Part shown: piece by piece, positions 6,905-11,871 of the stretch | How the letters are laid out: the number at the start of each line of letters is the position of its first letter | Position numbering within the stretch: the stretch's first letter is position 1 | The notes under the pieces: generated by a model | Told to the model about the DNA's origin: nothing | Databases searched by the model: none | The model's input: the letters and a program-made list of their open reading frames with translations, nothing else | Source of the DNA: Spirochaetales bacterium | GTDB taxonomy: Bacteria; Spirochaetota; Spirochaetia; DTKZ01 | NCBI GenBank assembly: GCA_031280945.1 | Contig: JAITGB010000040.1 | Location: 1 to 11,871 of the forward strand | Length of the DNA: 11,871 bases | Direction: 5' to 3' | Position numbers and translations under genes: made by a program

Positions 6905-8839
6905 ATGGTGAGCCTTGACGAGATACAGAGTTTCATGAAGGTGAGGCTTATGGAGGACAAAAGCCTGCGAAGGGTTAAGTCTTCGGGTGAGACTCTGGAA
7001 GATGCTTTGCAGCAGGCCGCCATTGAGCTGGGGCTTGCGCTGAGGAAAATAGACTACGAAATTACCCAGCGCGGCTCACCGGGAACCTTTGGCCTGGGAA
7101 AAAAGCCCTGGAAACTTGTGGCCTACGCGGCCAAACAAAAAAAAGAAAGAAAAAAAGTGGTGAAAACCGGCGAAGAAGAGGTGGAAGCTCCCCAAAATAC
7201 AGGAGACAAGAGCGGAGGGGTCTTTGTGCGGCGTACGCCCGGCGGTGTTTTCCTGAAAGTAACCTCTCCCTCTGGAAAGGGCGCGCGGGTTCAGGAAAAG
7301 GCGGCTTTTGATAAAATACGCGCGCGTTTTGAGGGGAATGTTGATACGGCGGCTGTCTCGCGGGCGGTAAAAGCGGCTGACGGGAAGTATGTAAAAATAG
7401 CGGAGTACAGCCACGCGCCTCTTGAAGACCCCCTTATGACCGTGGAAATTACCGACGGCGAGATGAAGGCTTTTATTACCCTCCAGCCGCCGGGGCCCGG
7501 AGGGGCCGACCCGTCTTTTGATACTATCGTAAATTACCTCACCACCAACAACGTGGTCGCGGGATTCATAAATGAAGCCATAGAATCTCTCGTGGACAAC
7601 GCCGAATACTCAGTTCCCCGTCTTGTGGCGGAAGGAATCAAGCCCAAGCCCGGCAAGGACGCGGGGCTTGAATACACCTTTGAGGCGGATAAACCCCACG
7701 TTAGGCTGCACGAGAGAAACGGCAAGATAGATTTCAAGGAACTTAACCTGATTCAGAATGTCGTAGAGGGGCAGGTTTTGGCGCGCAAAACTCCCGCCAC
7801 ACCCGGGGAGCCCGGCAGCACTGTTACGGGAAAACCTCTACAGGCGCGGGACGGCGTTGACGAGCCCATCGAACCGGGCAAAAACGTGCGCATTTCGGAG
7901 GACGGAAACTGCCTCATAGCGGAAACAAACGGACAAGCGATAATTATGGCGGGAAAAGTAAACGTTGAGCCCATCAATACCATTGCGGGCGATGTAAACT
8001 TAAAAACCGGAAACATTTTGTTTTTGGGCACCGTCATTGTCAAAGGCAATGTGGAGGACGGTTTTTCCATAAAGGCTTCGGGCGATATAGAAGTTATGGG
8101 CAGCGTTGGGTGCTGCGAGCTGGACGCCGAAGGCGATATTATTGTCCATCAGGGCATAACGGGAAAGTCTTCGGGAAAAATCATGTGCGGTAAATCCGTG
8201 TGGGCCAAGTTTATTGAAAACGCCGATGTGGAGGCAGGAGAATATGTAGTCGTGAGCGACGGCATTATGAACTCCCGCATAATAGCCAACAAGAAAATCG
8301 TCTGCAAGGGCAAGAGGGGAAGCATAGTCGGCGGACACTGCATGGCCGCGGAGGAAATAGACGCAAAGACTCTGGGTTCCCGGGCCGGAGGCGAAACAAT
8401 CCTCGAAGTAGGCTACGACCCCAGGAGCAAGGGAAAACTTGACAAGCTGCACCAGCAGGCAGCGCAGCGCGACAAGGAAATTGAGGAAGTAACCCTAAAC
8501 CTCCGAACTCTTGAGAACCTCAAAAGAACAAATGCGCAGCTTCCCGAAGACAAACAGGCGTATTACGAAGAGCTTACCGCAAAAAAGGAAGACATCGAAG
8601 CGGAAATCGACGCCCTGAATACGGAAATCGAGGAAATAAAACTCTATCTTAACCAGCTCAATTACACCGGAAAGGTAGGCTGCGCCGGTACGGTTTTTCC
8701 GGGCGTACTGGTTATTATAAAAGACGCGCGCCTTGAAGTGCGCAACGAATTCAAAATAATTACCTTTGTCCTGGAGGAGGGCATAGTAAAGGCCGCGAAG
8801 TACGAAGAATCCACGGAGGACCTGACAAGGAAGACCTGA
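6905..8839 (+). CDS. fapA: FapA-family (DUF342) flagellar assembly protein with Jag_N-like N-terminus
   Basis: The 644-residue product has four visible parts. Residues about 20-77 (SSGETLEDALQQAAIELGL ... GTFGLGKKPWKLVAY) resemble the Jag_N domain found at the start of many DUF342 proteins. Residues about 175-310 hold the FapA N-domain (VEITDGEMKAFITLQPP, GEPGSTVTGKPL). Residues about 320-500 are a glycine- and valine-rich repeating stretch (GDVNLKTGNILFLGTVIVKG, GDIEVMGSVG) typical of the FapA beta-helix. Residues about 510-585 form a charged coiled coil, followed by a short beta-rich tail. In Vibrio vulnificus FapA takes part in polar localisation of flagellar regulators and responds to EIIA-Glc; whether that applies here is unknown. 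It starts 2 bases after the sigma gene stop, with only a weak AAAAAAGG 12 bases upstream. The stop overlaps the next start (TGATG). Confidence 0.88.
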   Translation: MVSLDEIQSFMKVRLMEDKSLRRVKSSGETLEDALQQAAIELGLALRKIDYEITQRGSPGTFGLGKKPWKLVAYAAKQKKERKKVVKTGEEEVEAPQNTGDKSGGVFVRRTPGGVFLKVTSPSGKGARVQEKAAFDKIRARFEGNVDTAAVSRAVKAADGKYVKIAEYSHAPLEDPLMTVEITDGEMKAFITLQPPGPGGADPSFDTIVNYLTTNNVVAGFINEAIESLVDNAEYSVPRLVAEGIKPKPGKDAGLEYTFEADKPHVRLHERNGKIDFKELNLIQNVVEGQVLARKTPATPGEPGSTVTGKPLQARDGVDEPIEPGKNVRISEDGNCLIAETNGQAIIMAGKVNVEPINTIAGDVNLKTGNILFLGTVIVKGNVEDGFSIKASGDIEVMGSVGCCELDAEGDIIVHQGITGKSSGKIMCGKSVWAKFIENADVEAGEYVVVSDGIMNSRIIANKKIVCKGKRGSIVGGHCMAAEEIDAKTLGSRAGGETILEVGYDPRSKGKLDKLHQQAAQRDKEIEEVTLNLRTLENLKRTNAQLPEDKQAYYEELTAKKEDIEAEIDALNTEIEEIKLYLNQLNYTGKVGCAGTVFPGVLVIIKDARLEVRNEFKIITFVLEEGIVKAAKYEESTEDLTRKT

Positions 8840-9180
8840 TGGCCATTCAACCCATAGATTTGCAGGTACTTTTTTCGCGCATTGGCCAGATGGGAAAAGA
8901 ACAGGCCGACCAGAGAACAGGACAGGCCCACGTGCAGACGTCCCAGGGCGCGGAAATGGTAAAGCGCGCGGAACACGATAACCACGCCGTTACGCGAGCT
9001 CAAGGGGCCGAAGGCGAAGAGGCGGGGAAGATTATCAAAGACGAAGAGCGGGACGGAGGCTCTGGAGGAAACCCCCAAAAAAAGGGCGGAGGAAAAAAAG
9101 ACAGCGGCACGAAAGATGAGATAGAACAGAAATTTGTCCAGGAAGCGCACCTGGGACAGAATATCGATATTACAGGGTAA
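8839..9180 (+). CDS. Small hydrophilic hypothetical protein in the flagellar operon
   Basis: A 113-residue protein with no signal peptide or membrane segment and no domain I recognise. The N-terminus (AIQPIDLQVLFSRIGQMGKEQA) could form a short amphipathic helix; the rest is rich in Gln, Gly, Lys and Glu, with a low-complexity GGSGGNPQKKGGGKKDSG stretch (about 74-92) and an acidic C-terminal helix. ATG 8839 shares its A with the fapA stop, so translation is coupled to fapA. The tight coupling and plausible codon use make it a real gene. The short conserved-looking N-terminus may be a docking peptide, which is inference. It does not show FlgM-type C-terminal helices. Confidence 0.8.
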   Translation: MAIQPIDLQVLFSRIGQMGKEQADQRTGQAHVQTSQGAEMVKRAEHDNHAVTRAQGAEGEEAGKIIKDEERDGGSGGNPQKKGGGKKDSGTKDEIEQKFVQEAHLGQNIDITG

Positions 9181-9185
9181 AAAAC

Positions 9186-9665
9186 TTGACTTTCTTTTTT
9201 TTGCTGGGGCTGAATGTCCTCGTACTGGGCGGCCTGTGCGTATACGTAAAACTTCGCGTTGACGCGCGGCTTTCCAGCGAAAATCTCTGGGCGCGCGAGG
9301 CAGCGGAGCTTGAAGAGGTTATTCAGCAGATGAACATGGCAACGGAAAGAAACGTAAGCCTGTGCGAAAATAAAATAGCCGCATTAAAAGAACTCATCTA
9401 TGCCTCGGAGAAAAGAATCATGCTCCTCCAAAAAAAAGCCGCGCAGGAAGAGCTTGAAAACCTCACCTACGGAAGAATTACGCGGCAAGCGGAAAAAGCC
9501 CCCCCGGCCTCTCCCGCCGAAAAAAAAGCCGTATCCAGCGAAGATGTTATGCAGCTCTACCGCAAGGGAATATCCCCCGGCCTTATAGCGAGCAGGCTGG
9601 GCGCGCCGCGCGGGGAAGTCGAAGTTATGATTGCTTTGAGCGCGGGGAAGGGCGGCCTTGATTAA
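9186..9665 (+). CDS. Membrane-anchored coiled-coil protein with C-terminal HTH-like segment
   Basis: A 159-residue protein with an N-terminal membrane anchor (FFFLLGLNVLVLGGLCVYVKL, about residues 3-23), a helical probable coiled coil (about 32-95), a Pro/Ala/Lys linker, and a C-terminal segment SSEDVMQLYRKGISPGLIAS with RLGAPRGEVEVMIAL (about 117-152). That tail resembles the short helix-turn-helix-like end of the DUF2802/DUF6115 proteins often found in motility loci; the comparison is from memory and not a search. The TTG start at 9186 has AGGG 9 bases upstream and lies 5 bases after the previous stop. The 3' end overlaps the next gene by 8 bases. A7-A8 and C7 runs occur inside. Probably a structural or scaffold protein tied to flagella. 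Confidence 0.82.
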   Translation: MTFFFLLGLNVLVLGGLCVYVKLRVDARLSSENLWAREAAELEEVIQQMNMATERNVSLCENKIAALKELIYASEKRIMLLQKKAAQEELENLTYGRITRQAEKAPPASPAEKKAVSSEDVMQLYRKGISPGLIASRLGAPRGEVEVMIALSAGKGGLD

Positions 9666-10371
9666 ATTAAGCGCGGCGGAAAAAGAACTCCACAGACTGT
9701 TTCTTGAAGGCAGCGGAAAAACGCTCCTTTTTCTTTCAAATTACTCCCCCGAAAACTCACATGAAGGCGCGGAGGAATGCCTGCGCCTGGTTCACGCTTT
9801 AGGGCTTACCGCGCGGTTTTTGGGGTACGGCGAAATTGCGGAGCGGGCGCAGGGCGCGGAAAACCTCCTTGCGCGGAGCCTTCCTGTGTCAGGCGGGCCT
9901 GGGGAGGCAGGAGCCGGAGAGCTTTCCTCCGTTCTGGAAGAACTCACAGGAGCCGTGAGCGAAGCCCTCGCGGACATAAGAGCGTGGCTTGAAGCCGAAG
10001 GCGGTGAGGCGGAAGATGAAGATGCCGCCGGAGACGGAGGCTCCTCCTCCACGGAATTTGAAGCCGCCCTCCTCACGGAGGCCCAGACGCGCGGTGAAAA
10101 ATTCTACCGCGTTGAAGCGGAAATCTCAGGCGATGAACCCATGCCCTTTCCCCGCCTGTACCTTCTTGTGAATAACCTCGAACTTGCCGGAACGCTCATA
10201 CGGCTTGAGCCTCCCCTTGAAGTTTTACAGAAAAAAGAAAACCTTTTCCTCCGCGTGTACGCATCCTCGAACAGGGACCCGGAAAGCCTCAAAAAACTCC
10301 TCGACACAACCGGGCTTGAAAAGCTCGACATAGAGGAAATCCCCCTCGGCGGCGAGGAGAACTGGCCATGA
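9658..10371 (+). CDS. CheA P1-P2-like protein (Hpt-type plus CheY-binding-type domains) without kinase core
   Basis: The 237-residue product resembles the first two domains of the chemotaxis kinase CheA. Residues about 5-105 look like an Hpt/P1 helical bundle: RLVHALGLTARFLGYGEI then AENLL aligns with the E. coli CheA pattern RxxHxxKGxAxxxGF...ENLL, keeping the phospho-accepting His (His46, codon 9793-9795) and the downstream Glu68. The usual Lys three residues after the His is Gly, the next Gly is Leu, and the second conserved His is Gln65. Residues 115-135 are an acidic linker. Residues about 146-230 (KFYRVEAEISGDEP, PRLYLLVNNLELAGTLIRLE, PESLKKLLDTTGLEKLDIEEI) match the pattern of the P2 CheY-docking domain. 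Dimerisation, ATPase and CheW-like domains are absent. TTG 9658 overlaps the previous gene by 8 bases and has GGGGAAG 7 bases upstream. It may relay, buffer or titrate phosphoryl groups or CheY. Confidence 0.82.
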   Translation: MIKLSAAEKELHRLFLEGSGKTLLFLSNYSPENSHEGAEECLRLVHALGLTARFLGYGEIAERAQGAENLLARSLPVSGGPGEAGAGELSSVLEELTGAVSEALADIRAWLEAEGGEAEDEDAAGDGGSSSTEFEAALLTEAQTRGEKFYRVEAEISGDEPMPFPRLYLLVNNLELAGTLIRLEPPLEVLQKKENLFLRVYASSNRDPESLKKLLDTTGLEKLDIEEIPLGGEENWP

Positions 10372-11561
10372 CCAAACTCGCGCAAACCCTTGTTTTCTGC
10401 TGCGCCTTTGTTATTTTGGGGCTTGCCTCCGCGTCCTTTGGGCCCGGCATACCCAGCTTTGCCCAGGCCGCAGGAGCCACGCTCGCCCATACAGGCATGA
10501 TTTTTGTTTTTCACAGGCTGGGCTATCTTTCCGGCTCCCTCGGAGGCGGCAGGATTATAGACAGAATTTCGGGAAACAGGCTCACCGGAAGCGTCCTCCT
10601 CGTTATGGCCGCCGCGCTCGCCGTACTGCCCTTCACGCGGAGCCTCCTCACGCTTTTCGCCGCGGTTCTCGCGCTGGGCGCAGCGCAAGGCATAACCGAA
10701 GTCGGAGCGAACACCGGCGTTGTGCGCCTCCACGGGGACAAAGCAGGGCCGTACATGAACGGCCTTCACCTTTCGTTTTGCATAGGAGCCATTGTCTCGC
10801 CCCTTGTTATTTCCGTATCACTGCATTACGCCGCGTCCATAGGGCCCGCCTTTTGGCTTCTGGGAACCCTTGCCTGCGCTGCGGGCCTGTGTACGCTCAG
10901 GCTTCCCGCGGGAATCTCCCCGCGAAAAGCAGGGAAAGAGGAGGCGGCGCACAGCGGCGAAGAGCTCTCCCCGGCGGAAAAAACCAGCCCCGCCGGGCCC
11001 CTTTTGACAGCGTTTTTCGCGGTACTCATGTTTTTCGCATCAGCCGCGGAAACGAGCTTTTCCGGCTGGGTGTACAGTTATGCGCTTAAAACCTCTCTCG
11101 CGGGCGAAGCCGCCGCCGGCATAATTACCTCACTCTTCTGGGGCGCGATGACTGCCGGACGCCTCCTGGGAGTGTACATCATACGCCGCATCGGAAGCCG
11201 CAGGCTCCTCCTGGCAAGCTGCACGGGCGCGGCGGTTTCGCTCCTCCCCCTTATTTTTGCCGCAGGCCGGCCCGCGGGACTTTGGCTCTCGGTTATACTC
11301 GCCGGATTTTTTTCGGCTCCGCTTTTTCCCACGGCATTTACCCTCGCGGGCGAACGCAAAATCCTCACAGGCAGCGTAGCCGGCCTCCTCGTTGCATCCT
11401 CGTCTGTGGGCAGCATGACCATACCGCCCCTCATCGGCAGGCTCATGGAATCGCGCGGCCCCTGGATTTTCCCCCACATCATAATCCTCGCGCAAATCAT
11501 GGCCTTTCTTGTCCTTCTTGGAATACTCCGCCTTGCGGGAAAAAAAGCTGTCCCGTCATAG
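10368..11561 (+). CDS. Major facilitator superfamily transporter
   Basis: A 397-residue membrane protein with about 12 hydrophobic segments in two halves joined by a charged central loop (about residues 185-208). The first half carries the MFS motif A region after helix 2 (GGGRIIDRISGNR), helix 4 (LGAAQGITEVGANTGVVRLHG) and NGLHLSFCIGAIVSPL, which recall the sugar:proton symporter (FucP-like/MFSD4-like) branch; the second half repeats a motif A-like segment (GRLLGVYIIRRIGSRR). The substrate cannot be read from the sequence, but a sugar or sugar-like solute is the best guess. ATG 10368 overlaps the stop of the P1-P2 gene as ATGA, so it is translationally coupled to the flagellar operon despite having no known motility role. 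Codon use matches the neighbours, with no sign of recent transfer. A structured repeat follows 10 bases after the stop. Confidence 0.9.
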   Translation: MTKLAQTLVFCCAFVILGLASASFGPGIPSFAQAAGATLAHTGMIFVFHRLGYLSGSLGGGRIIDRISGNRLTGSVLLVMAAALAVLPFTRSLLTLFAAVLALGAAQGITEVGANTGVVRLHGDKAGPYMNGLHLSFCIGAIVSPLVISVSLHYAASIGPAFWLLGTLACAAGLCTLRLPAGISPRKAGKEEAAHSGEELSPAEKTSPAGPLLTAFFAVLMFFASAAETSFSGWVYSYALKTSLAGEAAAGIITSLFWGAMTAGRLLGVYIIRRIGSRRLLLASCTGAAVSLLPLIFAAGRPAGLWLSVILAGFFSAPLFPTAFTLAGERKILTGSVAGLLVASSSVGSMTIPPLIGRLMESRGPWIFPHIIILAQIMAFLVLLGILRLAGKKAVPS

Positions 11562-11579
11562 GGAAGAATTTGGGCGCAC

Positions 11580-11620
11580 CCCCCGCGCTTTTTTTGCCTG
11601 CGTCAGAAAAAGCGCGGGGG
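11580..11620. repeat. 14-bp hairpin at the left end of copy 2
   Basis: CCCCCGCGCTTTTT (11580-11593) pairs perfectly with AAAAAGCGCGGGGG (11607-11620) around a 13-base loop. It starts 19 bases after the transporter stop, so it may halt or protect the 3' end of the operon mRNA. No T-run follows the stem on the + strand, so it is not a standard intrinsic terminator. Confidence 0.7.
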
Positions 11621-11651
11621 TCGGGCTTTGCGGGGCTCCGCTATCGCTCCG

Positions 11652-11688
11652 GTCTTTTCTTACCTCCCTGCGGGAGGTAAGAAAAGAC
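11652..11688. repeat. Perfect 17-bp hairpin in copy 2
   Basis: Positions 11652-11668 (GTCTTTTCTTACCTCCC) pair without mismatch with 11672-11688 around a TGC loop. No counterpart is visible in the element after flhG, so this may be an insertion specific to this copy. The strong stem would act equally on either strand. Confidence 0.75.
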
Positions 11689-11692
11689 TAAA

Positions 11693-11765
11693 CCCCTCCA
11701 ATCCCTTGCGCAGGGGTGAGGATTTTGCGGAGCAAAATCCCGCAGTGCGCAAGGGATTGGAGGGG
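11693..11765. repeat. Perfect 20-bp inverted repeat with inner hairpin in copy 2
   Basis: Positions 11693-11712 are the exact inverse of 11746-11765. The enclosed 33 bases contain a 9-bp stem with GGA loop (11720-11728/11732-11740). The right arm and its flank contain GTGCGCAAGGGAT (11745-11757) and AAATCCCGCAG (11735-11745), both also present at 5191-5222 but in the opposite order. Confidence 0.75.
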
Positions 11766-11805
11766 TGCGAAGCAGCCGCCGCGAAGCGGCGGCCAGGCCC
11801 CGCAA

Positions 11806-11842
11806 AGCCCGGTTTTTTGCGCTTGGCGCAAAAAAGGCGCCC
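11806..11842. repeat. 37-nt structured end module (copy 2)
   Basis: AGCCCGG is followed by a 10-bp stem (TTTTTTGCGC/GCGCAAAAAA, loop TTG) and GGCGCCC. It matches 5258-5294 at 31 of 37 positions with no gaps, and the one stem pair that differs is changed on both sides. Its 5' part overlaps the right arm of the 15-bp inverted repeat (11797-11811). Confidence 0.8.
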
Positions 11843-11871
11843 AGATTCTCCTTATCTTTATTCCAAATCTT

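Larger units (their letters stand above)
11572..11842. repeat. Nested palindromic element after the transporter gene (copy 2)
   Basis: This 271-base non-coding element fills most of the 310 bases after the last gene. It is bounded by GGGCGC (11572-11577) and its inverse GCGCCC (11837-11842). Inside are a 14-bp hairpin (11580-11593/11607-11620), a long-range perfect 15-bp inverted repeat (11622-11636/11797-11811), a perfect 17-bp hairpin (11652-11668/11672-11688), a perfect 20-bp inverted repeat (11693-11712/11746-11765) enclosing a 9-bp hairpin (11720-11728/11732-11740), an 8-bp hairpin with GAA loop (11775-11782/11786-11793) and the 37-nt end module. Each end has the order GGGCGC, hairpin, CGGGCT read inwards, like terminal inverted repeats. 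It carries no transposase. A MITE-like or composite REP-like element is the best description. The final 29 bases of the window show nothing further. Confidence 0.8.

Noticed and set aside
8839..9180. The 113-residue protein as the anti-sigma factor FlgM
   Set aside because: It lacks the C-terminal helical pattern of FlgM and is mostly low-complexity Gly/Lys/Gln; position alone is not enough.
11580..11620. Standard intrinsic terminator for the transporter gene
   Set aside because: The stem is strong, but the T-run is within the left arm and no T-run follows the right arm on the + strand.

Overview
The window reads as the distal half of a spirochaete motility operon, most likely from a GC-rich member of the Treponema lineage. 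The organism call is an inference. It rests on the gene order flhB-flhA-flhF-flhG-(unknown)-fliA/whiG-type sigma factor-FapA (DUF342), on the style of the FlhF N-terminus (GGFFGFFGREGIEV), and on the gut-treponeme-like GC-rich palindromic repeats. All genes are on the + strand. Most junctions are overlaps or gaps of a few bases, so the genes are probably co-transcribed and often translationally coupled.

Layout: 1-857 is the 3' part of flhB (export switch protein, NPTH autocleavage site), overlapped by flhA (850-2958, export gate). flhF (2965-4203, SRP-type GTPase) overlaps flhG (4203-5096, MinD-like ATPase with the DQAxxLR FlhF-activating motif) by one base. A 284-base gap (5097-5380) is filled with GC-rich hairpins and ends in a 37-nt structured module. 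Then come an unrecognised two-TM acidic protein containing a G9 tract (5381-6109), the flagellar sigma factor (6114-6902), a FapA/DUF342 protein with a Jag_N-like N-terminus (6905-8839), a small hydrophilic protein (8839-9180) and a membrane-anchored coiled-coil protein (9186-9665). Next is a protein that looks like the P1 (Hpt) and P2 domains of CheA without the kinase core (9658-10371). A major facilitator transporter (10368-11561) closes the run. The last 310 bases hold a nested palindromic element (11572-11842) whose right end is the same 37-nt module seen after flhG.

How the genes fit together: FlhB and FlhA form the cytoplasmic export gate; FlhF and FlhG set flagellar position and number; the sigma factor drives late flagellar genes; FapA-type proteins link flagellar assembly regulators to the cell pole in other bacteria. 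The Hpt/P2 protein suggests a chemotaxis phosphotransfer or CheY-docking function encoded within the flagellar operon.

Most worth a second look: the kinase-less CheA P1-P2-like protein, the pair of structured repeat elements with a compensatory base-pair change, the G9 tract in the acidic membrane protein, and a 66-base-spaced internal duplication in the FlhF GTPase domain. No RNA genes, CRISPR arrays, transposases or convincing promoters were seen.
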